Origin: Rhizobium terricola
Lineage (GTDB): Bacteria; Pseudomonadota; Alphaproteobacteria; Rhizobiales; Rhizobiaceae
Direction: 5' to 3'
Assembly (NCBI RefSeq): GCF_012927355.1
Contig: NZ_JABBGK010000001.1
Span: 1,668,649-1,732,648, forward strand
Length of the DNA: 64,000 nucleotides
This document shows positions 17,721 through 28,459 of this stretch, piece by piece. Under the pieces are notes generated by a model. It did not search any database. It had not been told where the DNA came from and was given only the letters and a program-made list of their open reading frames with translations. The position numbers and the translations under genes are program-made. Every line of letters starts with the position of its first letter. Positions within the stretch are counted from its first letter, which is position 1.

Positions 17721-18206
17721 ATGCGGTATTTCAGATCGGACAGGAAAGTTCTCGGCTGCACTGCCCTCGCGCTCGCCCTCACGGTCGGTGGCCTTGCCGG
17801 TTGCACCACCTCCGAAGTCTTCCATAACGGATATGTCGTCGACCAGGACGCGCTGGCGCTGGTTCCGGTCGGATCGAGCCGCGAGCAGGTCCTGCTTTCG
17901 CTCGGCACGCCGTCGACCACGGCAACGTTCGACGGTGAAGTCTTCTATTACATCTCGCAGAAGCGCACCCGTTCCGTCGCCTTCATGAAGCAGCGCCTGG
18001 TGGACCAGCAGGTCCTGGCGATCTATTTCGACAAGGATGGCATCGTCTCGCAGCGCGCCAACTACACGCTGAAGGACGGCAAGGTCTTCGACATGATCTC
18101 GCGCACCACGCCGACGGGCGGCAAGGACCTCACCTTCCTGCAGCAGATCCTCGCGGGCGGCGGCGGCGCAGCAAACTCCGTCAAGAACATCTTCGGCGGC
18201 ATGTAA
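17721..18206 (+). CDS. bamE: Outer-membrane assembly lipoprotein BamE (OmlA/SmpA family)
   Basis: A 161-residue lipoprotein. The basic N-terminus RYFRSDRK is followed by a hydrophobic stretch and a lipobox LAGC. The SmpA/OmlA domain then shows GYVVDQDALALVPVGSSREQVLLSLGTPS, given here as landmark for the conserved 'VxxG(x)SReqV(x)xxLGtPS' pattern, and FYYISQKR. It is a BAM-complex accessory that helps fold outer-membrane proteins. A longer in-frame start at 17499 yields an unlike N-terminus and is rejected. It is followed by a strong terminator. Confidence 0.9.
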   Translation: MRYFRSDRKVLGCTALALALTVGGLAGCTTSEVFHNGYVVDQDALALVPVGSSREQVLLSLGTPSTTATFDGEVFYYISQKRTRSVAFMKQRLVDQQVLAIYFDKDGIVSQRANYTLKDGKVFDMISRTTPTGGKDLTFLQQILAGGGGAANSVKNIFGGM

Positions 18207-18231
18207 CGTTATCCGCCATCCGGGCATCAAA

Positions 18232-18265
18232 AAACCGCGGAAGTCTCCTTCCGCGGTTTCTTTTT
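18232..18265. terminator. Strong bidirectional terminator between bamE and hppA
   Basis: AAACCGCGGAAG-TCTC-CTTCCGCGGTTT is a perfect 12-bp stem with a 4-nt loop. It has CTTTTT after it on the plus strand and an A-run (18228-18231) before it, which gives a T-run on the minus strand. It serves both convergent genes. Confidence 0.9.
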
Positions 18266-18289
18266 GTCGGTATGTCTCCCGGCTGCCGA

Positions 18290-20428
18290 TCAGCCAGCCA
18301 GAATGGCGAGCAGCAGAAGGGCGACGATGTTGGTGATCTTGATCGCGGGGTTGACGGCCGGGCCGGCGGTGTCCTTGTAAGGGTCGCCGACGGTATCGCC
18401 GGTCACCGAGGCCTTGTGGGCATCGGAACCCTTCAGGTGCTTGACGCCGTCCTTGTCGACGAAGCCGTCCTCGAAGCTCTTCTTCGCATTGTCCCAGGCA
18501 CCCCCGCCGGAGGTCATGGAGATCGCGACGAAGAGGCCGTTGACGATGACCCCGAGCAGGGATGCGCCGAGCGCGGCAAAGGCCGAGGCCTTGGAGCCGG
18601 AAATCAGCAGCACGCCGAAATAAACGACGAGCGGCGCCAGAACCGGCAGCAGCGACGGCACGATCATCTCGCGGATCGCCGCCTTGGTCAGCATGTCGAC
18701 CGCACGGCCGTAATCCGGACGCTCGGTGCCCTGCATGATGCCCGGCTTTTCCTTGAACTGGCGACGGACCTCCTCCACGATCGAGCCTGCGGCGCGACCG
18801 ACGGCGGTCATGGCGATGCCCCCGAACAGATAGGGGATCAGGCCACCGAAGATCAGGCCGGCCACCACATAAGGGTTGGCGAGGCTGAAGGAGATGTCAC
18901 CCATGTCGGCGAAGTAAGGATACTTGTCGCTGTTGGCGGCAAAGTACTGCAGGTCGTTCGAGTAGGCGGCGAAGAGCACGAGGGCACCGAGGCCCGCCGA
19001 ACCGATCGCATAGCCCTTCGTCACGGCCTTGGTCGTGTTGCCGACCGCATCGAGAGCGTCGGTCGACTTGCGGACTTCCGGCGGCAGGTGGGACATCTCG
19101 GCGATGCCGCCGGCGTTGTCCGTCACCGGACCGAAGGCGTCGAGGGCGACGATCATGCCGGCAAGGCCGAGCATGGTGGTCACCGCGATCGCCGTGCCGA
19201 ACAGGCCGGCCAGCTGATAGGTCGCGATGATGCCGCCGACGATGACGATCGCCGGAAGCGCCGTCGATTCGAGCGATACGGCGAGCCCCTGGATGACATT
19301 GGTGCCGTGACCGGTCACCGACGCCTGGGCAATCGAGTTGACCGGACGCTTGTTGGTCCCGGTGTAGTATTCGGTGATGACAACGATCAGCGCCGTGACC
19401 ACGAGGCCGAGAACGCCGCAGATGAACAGGTTCCAGCCGGTAATGTCCATACCGGCAACCGTGCCGATCGAGCCCCAGCCGATGGTGAGCGAGGTCGCCG
19501 CACCGAGACCGACTATCGACAATGCGCCGGTCACGATCAGGCCCTTGTAGAGGGCGCCCATGATCGAGCCGTTGGTGCCGAGCTTGACGAAGAAGGTGCC
19601 GATGATCGAGGTGATGATGCAGGCGCCGCAGATCGCGAGCGGATAGATCATGGCGATTTCGATCGACGGAGTCGCGGCGAAGAAGATCGCGGCGAGAACC
19701 ATGGTGGCGACCACGGAGACGGCATAGGTCTCGAACAGGTCGGCAGCCATGCCGGCGCAGTCGCCGACATTGTCACCGACGTTGTCGGCGATCGTCGCCG
19801 GGTTGCGCGGATCGTCTTCCGGAATACCGGCCTCGACCTTGCCGACGAGGTCGCCGCCGACGTCCGCACCCTTGGTGAAGATGCCACCGCCGAGGCGGGC
19901 GAAGATCGAGATCAGCGAAGCGCCGAAGCCGAGCGCGACGAGCGAGTCGATCACCTCGCGCGAACCGCTCTCATGGCCGAGCACCACGGTCAGAATGTAG
20001 AAGTAGATGGAGACGCCGAGCAGGGCGAGACCCGCCACCAGCATGCCGGTGATCGCACCGGACTTGAAGGCGATGTCGAGACCGGCGGCAAGGCTCTGCG
20101 ACGAGGCCTGAGCGGTGCGGACATTGGCGCGCACGGAGACATGCATGCCGATAAAGCCGGCTGCACCGGAAAGAACGGCGCCGATCAGGAAGCCGATCGC
20201 GGCGGTTGCGGAAAGAAGGATCCAGGCGGCAATGAAGACAACGACACCGACCACCGCGATGGTGAGGTATTGACGGGCGAGATAGGCCTGCGCCCCTTCA
20301 CGGATATAGCCGGCAATTTCCTGCATGCGGGCATTGCCCTGGTCGGCGGCAAGAACCGAGCGTGTCGCCCAGATCGCATAGACCACCGAAAGCAAGCCGC
20401 AAAATATAACGCCTAAAAGCACTGTCAT
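18290..20428 (-). CDS. hppA: Membrane proton-translocating pyrophosphatase, K+-independent type
   Basis: A 712-residue polytopic enzyme (about 16 helices) that pumps protons with pyrophosphate hydrolysis. Signatures include [20 protein letters not shown] (pyrophosphate binding), [13 protein letters not shown], and DNAGGIAEM. The motif GNTTKA carries lysine where K+-dependent enzymes have alanine (GNTTAA), so this is a K+-independent proton pump by established family rules. Start 20428 has GGAGG 9 nt upstream; an in-frame ATG at 20461 is less likely. Rhizobial enzymes of this type locate to the inner or acidocalcisomal membrane. Confidence 0.96.
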   Translation of the reverse strand: MTVLLGVIFCGLLSVVYAIWATRSVLAADQGNARMQEIAGYIREGAQAYLARQYLTIAVVGVVVFIAAWILLSATAAIGFLIGAVLSGAAGFIGMHVSVRANVRTAQASSQSLAAGLDIAFKSGAITGMLVAGLALLGVSIYFYILTVVLGHESGSREVIDSLVALGFGASLISIFARLGGGIFTKGADVGGDLVGKVEAGIPEDDPRNPATIADNVGDNVGDCAGMAADLFETYAVSVVATMVLAAIFFAATPSIEIAMIYPLAICGACIITSIIGTFFVKLGTNGSIMGALYKGLIVTGALSIVGLGAATSLTIGWGSIGTVAGMDITGWNLFICGVLGLVVTALIVVITEYYTGTNKRPVNSIAQASVTGHGTNVIQGLAVSLESTALPAIVIVGGIIATYQLAGLFGTAIAVTTMLGLAGMIVALDAFGPVTDNAGGIAEMSHLPPEVRKSTDALDAVGNTTKAVTKGYAIGSAGLGALVLFAAYSNDLQYFAANSDKYPYFADMGDISFSLANPYVVAGLIFGGLIPYLFGGIAMTAVGRAAGSIVEEVRRQFKEKPGIMQGTERPDYGRAVDMLTKAAIREMIVPSLLPVLAPLVVYFGVLLISGSKASAFAALGASLLGVIVNGLFVAISMTSGGGAWDNAKKSFEDGFVDKDGVKHLKGSDAHKASVTGDTVGDPYKDTAGPAVNPAIKITNIVALLLLAILAG

Positions 20429-20577
20429 TCGCAATACCCTCCCGTATTGCCCGCGCCTCACTCCTCGCGGGCGGTGACGTCCGGTCCGGCCCCTCCTCCA
20501 GAGGTCTCCAGACTGCGGCGAGATTGCGTTGCAGATTCATTAACGTCAAGCCCTGCCGGTGTCGCAGGGATGACCGC

Positions 20578-21807
20578 TCAGGCTGTGTCTTTGCGGGCAG
20601 CGGCGCGCAGCTGGAGAAGCACCAGAACCAGGCACAGGATGGTGACCGGCCAGATCACCAGGTTCATGATCGACCAGCCGAAGGCCGAGAAAACCTTGCC
20701 CGACGAAAAGGACGAAAGAGCCACGGTTCCGAAGAGGACGATGTCGTGGAAGCCCTGAACCTTGTCGGCCTCCTGCGGCCGGTAGCTGGAGGCGACGATG
20801 GCCGTCGCGCCGATGAAGCCGAAGTTCCAGCCGATGCCGAGAAGCACCAGCGCGAGCCAGAAGTTCCACAATTCGACGCCCATATGCGCGACGACGGCGC
20901 AGACCATCAGGATCAGCAATCCGGCGATCACCACCTTCTCCGTGCCGAATCGGGAGATCAGCATGCCGGTGAAGAAGCTCGGAGCGAACATGGCTATGAC
21001 GTGCCACTGGATGCCGAGGGTGGCGAGGTCCGACGAAAAGCCGCAGCCGACGACCATGGCGAGCGGGGCCCCGGTCATCATGAAGGTCATCAGTGCGTAG
21101 GTGCTGATGCCGCAGATCATCCCCGTCAGGAAGCGCTGGGTTATGACGATCTCGCGCAGCGGACGCGGCGGCTCGGCACCGGGGCCAGCCTTCGACGCGG
21201 CATCGGGAAGCTTGAGGAAGGCGAGTACGCCGATTGCCAGCAGCATGAGCGGCACCATGCCCATGAAGGCACCGGCAAAGGTCACCGGCTCCATCCAGTC
21301 CTTCAGCCAGATGGCAAGCTGCGGCCCGACGATCGCCGACACGATGCCGCCGGCGAGGATCCAGGAGATCGCCCTGCCCTTGAAGAAGCTCGGTGACGCA
21401 TCGGCCGCGGCAAAACGGATCTTCTGGGTGAACCCGCCGGACAGGCCGATCAACAGCAGGCCGAAGGCGAAGAGCCAGAAGTCGGAACGGAAGAGCGCAA
21501 GGGCCGCAACGGTGCCGCCGATTGCTCCCATCAGCGCGCCGACCATGAAGCTTTCACGCCGACCAAGGAAACGGGACGCCGCGGCAACGACGACCGCGCC
21601 GATCGCGACGCCAATGTTGAAGCCGGTCAGAGGCGCCGTCGCCAGCGATTTGTCAGCGCCGAGCAGCTGGAAGCCGGCAAGGCCCCCGACGGCGAAACTC
21701 AAGGGGCCGGCCGAACCGAGAATCGCCTGGGCAGCGGTGAGAATATACACGTTGCGCTTGGCCGAACGCAGCTGGCCGTCCAAACCTTGCGTGTCTGCCG
21801 CACCCAT
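20578..21807 (-). CDS. MFS transporter
   Basis: A 409-residue major facilitator with 12 predicted helices. An N-half loop has SRFLGRRESFMVGAL, matching the RxxGRR-type motif between helices 2 and 3. A second-half equivalent lies at SRFGTEKVVIAG. A conserved GIGWNFGFIGATAIV segment resembles the rhizobial MFS proteins found next to nusB. The start at 21807 (MGAADTQGL) is chosen because the in-frame extension is serine/arginine-rich read-through of the nusB region. The gene starts 16 nt after nusB, so it is probably in the same operon. The substrate is unknown. Confidence 0.85.
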   Translation of the reverse strand: MGAADTQGLDGQLRSAKRNVYILTAAQAILGSAGPLSFAVGGLAGFQLLGADKSLATAPLTGFNIGVAIGAVVVAAASRFLGRRESFMVGALMGAIGGTVAALALFRSDFWLFAFGLLLIGLSGGFTQKIRFAAADASPSFFKGRAISWILAGGIVSAIVGPQLAIWLKDWMEPVTFAGAFMGMVPLMLLAIGVLAFLKLPDAASKAGPGAEPPRPLREIVITQRFLTGMICGISTYALMTFMMTGAPLAMVVGCGFSSDLATLGIQWHVIAMFAPSFFTGMLISRFGTEKVVIAGLLILMVCAVVAHMGVELWNFWLALVLLGIGWNFGFIGATAIVASSYRPQEADKVQGFHDIVLFGTVALSSFSSGKVFSAFGWSIMNLVIWPVTILCLVLVLLQLRAAARKDTA

Positions 21808-21823
21808 GTCGTGATCCTTGCTG

Positions 21824-22303
21824 TTACTTCTTGGCGGGGCCGCGGACCTGCTTGGCGATGCGGTCGAGGACGGCGTTGACGAGCTTGGGCTCCTCGTCCT
21901 CGAAGAAGGCGCGGGCGATCTCGACATATTCCGTGACGATCACCGGAACGGGCACGTCCTTGCGCTCCAGCAGTTCGAAGGTGCCGGCGCGCAGGATCGC
22001 ACGCACGGTGGAATCGATGCGCGACAGCGCCCAGTCGTCCTGCAAGGCCTTGGCGATCATCGGGTCGATCACCTTCTGGTCGCGCACGACGCCAGCCACG
22101 ATGGAGCGGAACCACGAGGCGTCGGCCTTCAGGTAGGTGTCGCCGTCGAGCTCCTGGCCGAGGCGATGAGCTTCGTATTCACTAACCACTTCAAGCACGC
22201 CGGTGCCGCCGATATCCATCTGATACAGCGCCTGAACCGCGGCGAGGCGCGCCGCACCCCGCTGGTTCGCGGTCTTTACCGGCTGGTTTTCTTCCGTCGA
22301 CAT
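21824..22303 (-). CDS. nusB: Transcription antitermination factor NusB
   Basis: A 159-residue all-helical RNA-binding protein of the rrn antitermination complex. The N-terminal [17 protein letters not shown] contains the boxA-RNA-binding arginines. The C-terminal region has [37 protein letters not shown], the family hallmark, described here by its E-Y-V-E-I-A-R core. It follows ribH by 6 nt and is the third or later gene of the glyA-nrdR-ribD-ribH-nusB run. Confidence 0.96.
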   Translation of the reverse strand: MSTEENQPVKTANQRGAARLAAVQALYQMDIGGTGVLEVVSEYEAHRLGQELDGDTYLKADASWFRSIVAGVVRDQKVIDPMIAKALQDDWALSRIDSTVRAILRAGTFELLERKDVPVPVIVTEYVEIARAFFEDEEPKLVNAVLDRIAKQVRGPAKK

Positions 22304-22309
22304 ATTCGT

Positions 22310-22768
22310 TCAGTTACCCAGTTTCTTCTTGAGCGCGATCATCGTCAGCGCCGCGCGGGCGGCAAAGCCGCCCTTGTCCAGTTCGGAGCGGCGGGCGCGA
22401 GCCCACGCCTGCGCCTCGTTTTCGACCGTCAGAATGCCGTTGCCGATCGGTAGCGACTCGGAGACGGCGAGATCCATCAATGCACGCGAGGATTCGTTCG
22501 AGACGATATCAAAGTGATAGGTCTCGCCGCGAATGACCATACCGAGTGCGACGAAGCCGTCATACTGGACACCTTCCTCGTCGGCCGCGTCGAGAGCCAT
22601 GGAGATGGCCGGCGGAATTTCGAGTGCGCCCGCAACGGTTGCGATGTCGTAGGTCGCGCCGGCTTCGTCGAGAGCGGCCTTGGCGCCTTCGAGCAGAGCG
22701 TCGGACAGGTCATCGTAAAACCGTGCTTCGACGATGAGGAGATGCGGTGCAGATTTCTTCTTAGCCAT
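22310..22768 (-). CDS. ribH: 6,7-dimethyl-8-ribityllumazine synthase
   Basis: A 152-residue lumazine synthase. Active-site segments are [30 protein letters not shown] (with the catalytic histidine) and [17 protein letters not shown]. The start is ATG 22768 (MAKKKSAPH). It makes the riboflavin precursor that riboflavin synthase (RibE) converts, yet no ribE gene lies next to it. No FMN-riboswitch consensus was seen in the 260 nt upstream. Confidence 0.96.
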   Translation of the reverse strand: MAKKKSAPHLLIVEARFYDDLSDALLEGAKAALDEAGATYDIATVAGALEIPPAISMALDAADEEGVQYDGFVALGMVIRGETYHFDIVSNESSRALMDLAVSESLPIGNGILTVENEAQAWARARRSELDKGGFAARAALTMIALKKKLGN

Positions 22769-23029
22769 GATCTCGACCCCGGTTTTCAAGAGATTTCGGC
22801 GCAGTGCCGGACAGAGGGCGGTCAAATCACGGCGCACCGGCCTTGGCAAGTGTTTTTCGGGCGGATGCGGAGAATGACATGTGTCGACGTTCTAATTTGC
22901 CGCCGCGCCGCCGCAAACCCGACCCCGGGAACAAAAGGCCTGACCGCCTGTTGTTAGCAGGAGCGTCACGTTCCGGGGCGCAGATCACACAACAAGGAGC
23001 ACGGCCGAACGGTCGTCAGGAGGTACATC

Positions 23030-23107
23030 ATGGGTCGCGGTATTTTGCTCTGGCTGCTCGGGGTTCCGATCCCGCTCATCATTCTCATCATGCTGTTCTG
23101 GCGCTAG
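23030..23107 (+). CDS. 25-residue hydrophobic membrane peptide
   Basis: A perfect AGGAGG (23018-23023) lies 6 nt before an ATG opening a 25-codon frame. It encodes MGRGILLWLLGVPIPLIILI followed by MLFWR and TAG. The peptide is one hydrophobic helix broken by two prolines, with an arginine near each end, so it would insert in the inner membrane. The strong ribosome-binding site and sensible composition argue that it is translated. It stands alone between divergent ribH and the end of ribD. No function is known. Confidence 0.7.
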   Translation: MGRGILLWLLGVPIPLIILIMLFWR

Positions 23108-23154
23108 GTTGGCCGGAAGGTCCGCGTGCCCACAAACGGGCCGCGGATGCGTCA

Positions 23155-24243
23155 TCAGGGACCGTCTCGTTCGAAGACGCAGAGGCGATCGCCTCCCAAA
23201 ACAGCCGAACGGATCTTGCGGAATCCGGGCGGCACGGTGCCGGGCGTGACTGGCGAGGGGATGCCGCCCTCCCCGACCGTTCCGCTCCCTTCGTAGAGAT
23301 GGATCTCATCGACGAGATCGGCGGAAAGCCATTCAGCGGCGACCCGGGCACCACCTTCGACCAGTACCGAGGAGATCCCGCGATCGGCGAGCGCGGAAAG
23401 CAATGCTTCGGGGCGGTCGACCTCGAGCACCTCGACGCCCTTCGCCTGAAGGGACGCCTTTCGGTCGGCATAACCGGGGCGCGGCTGCCCGTCGCCAACG
23501 ACGATGACCGGCACCGTCGAGGCACTCGACACGAGCTTGGAATCCAGCAGCAACTCAAGTCTGCGATCAAGCACGATGCGGATCGGGGAATAGGCTTCCA
23601 GACCCTCCAGACGAACGTTCAACAGCGGATCGTCGGCCAGCGCCGTACCGATGCCGACGAGGATAGCATCGGTTTGGGAGCGGAGTACCTGAACCTGACC
23701 ACGTGCCACGGGACCGGTGATCGCAACCTGGCCGGCACCCTGCCGGCCGATCATGCCATCCGTTGAAACGGCAAGCTTCAGAATCACTTGCGGGCGCGCC
23801 TTCGTCTGGCGGGTGAGATACCCGGCAAGTGCCCGGCGCCCCTCTTCCTCAAGCACTCCTGTGGTGACCGAGATTCCGGCCTCCTCCAGCATCCGCAGTC
23901 CGCGGCCCGAGACACGGGTGTCCGGGTCGGTGACGGACACCACGACACGGGCGACACCGGCCGCAATCAGCGCATTGGCGCAAGGCGGCGTCTTGCCGTG
24001 ATGGGAACAGGGTTCGAGGGTGACGTAGGCGGTCGCGCCGCGTGCGTGCTCTCCCGCATCGGCCAGCGCCTGCGGTTCGGCATGCGGCCGTCCACCGGGA
24101 GCGGTCACCCCTCGTCCGACGATCACGCCGTCCTTGACGATCAGGCAACCGACCGAGGGGTTGGTCGAGGTTCGGCCGAGATTCCAGAGAGACAGGCGGA
24201 TCGCCGCCGCCATAAAACGCGCATCGTCCGGCGCCGAGGCCAA
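23155..24243 (-). CDS. ribD: Riboflavin biosynthesis deaminase/reductase RibD
   Basis: A 362-residue bifunctional enzyme that deaminates and then reduces the pyrimidine intermediate. The deaminase domain has the HAEPQAL zinc/proton-shuttle motif and PCSHHGKTPPC zinc cysteines. The reductase domain from about residue 150 has KLAVSTDGMIGRQG, ILVGIGTALADDPLLNVR and VLVEGGARVAAEW. The start is probably TTG 24243, since residues 7-10 (DARF) align with the usual pre-helix of RibD; ATG 24213 is the alternative. It lies 3 nt after the nrdR stop. Confidence 0.95.
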   Translation of the reverse strand: MASAPDDARFMAAAIRLSLWNLGRTSTNPSVGCLIVKDGVIVGRGVTAPGGRPHAEPQALADAGEHARGATAYVTLEPCSHHGKTPPCANALIAAGVARVVVSVTDPDTRVSGRGLRMLEEAGISVTTGVLEEEGRRALAGYLTRQTKARPQVILKLAVSTDGMIGRQGAGQVAITGPVARGQVQVLRSQTDAILVGIGTALADDPLLNVRLEGLEAYSPIRIVLDRRLELLLDSKLVSSASTVPVIVVGDGQPRPGYADRKASLQAKGVEVLEVDRPEALLSALADRGISSVLVEGGARVAAEWLSADLVDEIHLYEGSGTVGEGGIPSPVTPGTVPPGFRKIRSAVLGGDRLCVFERDGP

Positions 24244-24246
24244 GGA

Positions 24247-24720
24247 CTACTCGCCGCTGTCGCGGGAGATCTTGGCGCTGATCTCCTTGATGAGGTTTTC
24301 GAAGTCCTCGGCGTGCGAGAAATCGCGATAGACGGACGCGTAGCGGACGAAGCCCACGTCATCGAGGCTCTTCAGAGCCTCCAGCACCTGCAGGCCGATC
24401 TCTTCGGAGGAGATCTCCGTCTCGCCGGAACTTTCCAGGCGCCGCACGATGCCCGACACGGCACGCTCGATCCGTTCGTTGTCCACCGGGCGCTTGCGCA
24501 GGGCAATCTGGAACGAACGAACCAGCTTGTCCCGGGCGAAAGGCACCTTCCGCCCGGTCTTCTTGATGACCATCAGTTCACGCAACTGCACGCGTTCGAA
24601 GGTCGTGAAACGGCCACCGCAGTCCGGGCATATCCGGCGCCGGCGGATGGAGGTGTTATCCTCCGCCGGGCGGGAATCCTTGACCTGGGTGTCGTCCGAA
24701 CCGCAGAACGGGCAGCGCAT
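24247..24720 (-). CDS. nrdR: Transcriptional repressor NrdR
   Basis: A 157-residue repressor of ribonucleotide reductase genes. It has a zinc ribbon with [11 protein letters not shown] and CPDCGGRF at residues 3-36, then an ATP-cone domain ([21 protein letters not shown], described by its KKxGxxxPFxxxKL core) which binds ATP/dATP. It is 9 nt downstream of glyA and 3 nt upstream of ribD, the usual alphaproteobacterial order. Confidence 0.97.
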   Translation of the reverse strand: MRCPFCGSDDTQVKDSRPAEDNTSIRRRRICPDCGGRFTTFERVQLRELMVIKKTGRKVPFARDKLVRSFQIALRKRPVDNERIERAVSGIVRRLESSGETEISSEEIGLQVLEALKSLDDVGFVRYASVYRDFSHAEDFENLIKEISAKISRDSGE

Positions 24721-24729
24721 GCGCTCTCC

Positions 24730-26019
<1,290 letters not shown>

Positions 26020-26257
26020 GACTGCAGGCTCCTGACGGGTTGATGCCAAGGGGTCTTAACGCTCACTTTGGGCAAGGGCAATACGGGACGCGACATTTGC
26101 GCATCAAAGAGCGATCCCGAGCGATCCGAGTGAGTTTTCATGGCGCCGGAGGCCGAGATCCTCCGGGGCCGACGCGTTCGGCGGCCTCACGGCGATGTAC
26201 GCGCGCGTGGTGCATGGTGCAATTATCAGTGGGGGACGAAGAAGGGCGCCCCTGCCC

Positions 26258-28312
26258 TCACGAGGCCTTGCGCAGCTGGCGGTCGCGCAGAAAATCCTCG
26301 AGCTCGTCAAGCGGCATCGGCTTGGCAAAGGCGTACCCCTGAAGGACGTCACAACCGAGTTCCCGCAGAACCAGTGCTTGCTCCATGGTTTCGACACCCT
26401 CGGCGACGACCTCGATGCCCAGCGACTTGCCCATCTCGATGATCGAAGACACCAGGTGGCGCTTCTCCGGAGAGACGAGGATCGGGGCGACGAACTGCCG
26501 GTCGATCTTGAGGCGCTGCGGGCTCAGCCTGAGCAGGCTGACGATCGATGCGTGACCCGTGCCGAAATCATCGATCTCGATCTCGATGCCGAGCGCCTTG
26601 ATCTGCTCGATGTTGGAGGAGAGCGTCTCGTCGGTCTCGTCCAGGAAAACGGATTCGACGAGTTCGAAGGCAACGGTCCCGGGCCTGATGCCGACCGCCT
26701 TCAGGCTCTCGATCAGGCCGCGGTCGTTGAGACGGCGCGCCGAGACGTTTACCGCGACCTTCGGGATGACAAAACCGAGATCCGCCCAGCGGTCGAAATG
26801 CCTCGTGGCACTTTCGAGGATGAGCCGGTCGATGACGTCGAGGACGTTGATGTCCTCGGCTATGCCGAGGAAGTGGGTCGGAGCCAAAACGCCTCGCACC
26901 GGATGCTTCCAGCGCACCAGCGCTTCCACCCCGACGATCTCGTGGGTCCGGGCGCAGAATTGCGGCTGGTAGTAGCTGATGAATTCCTTCTGCTCGATGC
27001 CGCGCAGGATATCGTCGGCGGTCTGCTTCGCATCGACGATCTCGCGCTGGATCTCCTCGGAGAAGAATTCGGCGGTGCCCTTCATGCGCTGCTTCACCCG
27101 ATAGAGCGCGATGTCCGAGTTGACGAGCAGGCTCTTCGGATCGACCTCGTCGCCCATGGCGACGGCAATCCCGACACTTGCACCGACGCGGCAGAGATGC
27201 CCCTGATACGGCACCGGCTGGCAAATTCGTTCGATCAGCGCGTTGGCCAGCTCGGACAGATGACGCGTGTCGTCGTCCGACACCTGGCGGACGATGATGA
27301 ACTCATCGCCGCCGACGCGGGCGATGAAGTCGTCAGGGCGGGTGGCGGCGCGGATCAGCCTGGCCACATGGATCAGCATCTCATCGCCAGCGACATGACC
27401 CATCGTGTCGTTGATCTGTTTGAACCGGTCGAGGTCGACATGAAGGAGCGCGATACCAACGCCGTCCCCAGCGCATCTCTTTGCATGATGTGCCAGCACA
27501 AGATCGAGCGAGCGCCGATTGGGCAGACCGGTCAGTGCATCATGGAGCGCGTTGAACTCGAGTGTCGCCCTGGTCGCCTCCAGTTCCGCATTGCGTGCCT
27601 CGGCAAGATTTTTCGCCTTTTCCAGCGCGATGTTGGCGCGCTCCATGTCGGCCTGTGCGTGTGTGAGCTCGCCCAGCGTGCGCTCGTGCCGGGCGACCTC
27701 ACGGATCAATTCGGACCGGCTATCGACGGCTGATGCGTAGTAGCTCGCCATGAAGAAGGCATAGACGGTTGCGCTGAAGGCCGAGGCCATGCCGGCATAG
27801 ACCATGTTCGTCAGAGGAACGTTGTCAGGAAAGGTTTCCCCGGACAGGACATAGGCCGCGAGAAAGAGCGACAGGCCGGCCAGAAGCTGAGTGATCACTG
27901 CAATTCGCGAAAGCACGGTCGCCCCCATGTAGAAGAAGGCGAGCATGGGCATCAGCACGTACCACATCAGGAAGGGCGAGCTGGCACCGCCGTAGTGGTA
28001 GGATCCCCACAGGATTGCGAAGTTCAGGTTGAGGATCGAAAGGTGGGCAAGCACCGCATAGGCATGCGGAAAGAGCTTGATGAGGCCGAGAAAGAGCCAG
28101 AACCCGAAAATCGACGCCGCAAGCACCGGCACCTGCGGCCAGGGCGCCGGGTCGATCAGCCAGAGACTGATCGGGATCGGCGAACCGGTGATCGGCCCGA
28201 ACATATGACTGATCAGGAACATGCGGACACGCTTGCGCGTGTGCACATCCTTTCTCAGATGCGCCGGCGTCAGCCAATCAATGGCTGCATCAAGCCGGTT
28301 TGCGAGGGTCAT
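26258..28312 (-). CDS. Membrane GGDEF-EAL c-di-GMP signalling protein
   Basis: A 684-residue protein. The N-terminus (about 35-190) has five or six helices forming a MASE-like sensor, followed by a coiled coil (205-255). A GGDEF domain carries RVGGDEF at 332-338 with an inhibitory-site RPDD five residues upstream (325-328). An EAL domain carries EALVRW at 463-468, NVSARRL, IDDFGTG, KIDRQF and AEGVET. Both catalytic signatures are intact, so it may make and degrade c-di-GMP. The start 28312 has AAGG 7 nt upstream. It is monocistronic. The nearby polysaccharide cluster is of a type often under c-di-GMP control, but a direct link is inference. Confidence 0.93.
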   Translation of the reverse strand: MTLANRLDAAIDWLTPAHLRKDVHTRKRVRMFLISHMFGPITGSPIPISLWLIDPAPWPQVPVLAASIFGFWLFLGLIKLFPHAYAVLAHLSILNLNFAILWGSYHYGGASSPFLMWYVLMPMLAFFYMGATVLSRIAVITQLLAGLSLFLAAYVLSGETFPDNVPLTNMVYAGMASAFSATVYAFFMASYYASAVDSRSELIREVARHERTLGELTHAQADMERANIALEKAKNLAEARNAELEATRATLEFNALHDALTGLPNRRSLDLVLAHHAKRCAGDGVGIALLHVDLDRFKQINDTMGHVAGDEMLIHVARLIRAATRPDDFIARVGGDEFIIVRQVSDDDTRHLSELANALIERICQPVPYQGHLCRVGASVGIAVAMGDEVDPKSLLVNSDIALYRVKQRMKGTAEFFSEEIQREIVDAKQTADDILRGIEQKEFISYYQPQFCARTHEIVGVEALVRWKHPVRGVLAPTHFLGIAEDINVLDVIDRLILESATRHFDRWADLGFVIPKVAVNVSARRLNDRGLIESLKAVGIRPGTVAFELVESVFLDETDETLSSNIEQIKALGIEIEIDDFGTGHASIVSLLRLSPQRLKIDRQFVAPILVSPEKRHLVSSIIEMGKSLGIEVVAEGVETMEQALVLRELGCDVLQGYAFAKPMPLDELEDFLRDRQLRKAS

Positions 28313-28459
28313 ATCTCCGCCTTTCCAATACAACGTATCGGCTAGTATACGACACAATCATTTCGGCCAGGTGAATCGCGATCCGCACATCATTGCGGAT
28401 GCTTAGCGCTAAAGCGGATGCGACCGGAGGACGAGAAGCCGGAAATGCGGAAGGGGCGT

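Noticed and set aside
18272..20416. 714-codon open frame opposite hppA
   Set aside because: It is antisense to a fully recognisable pyrophosphatase, and its translation is low-complexity and charged, as expected for a shadow in high-GC DNA.
22769..23029. FMN riboswitch upstream of ribH
   Set aside because: The conserved RFN blocks are not seen on either strand.
26020..26257. Riboswitch or small RNA upstream of glyA
   Set aside because: Only one 7-bp GC stem is visible and the region lacks glycine, SAM or THF riboswitch cores.
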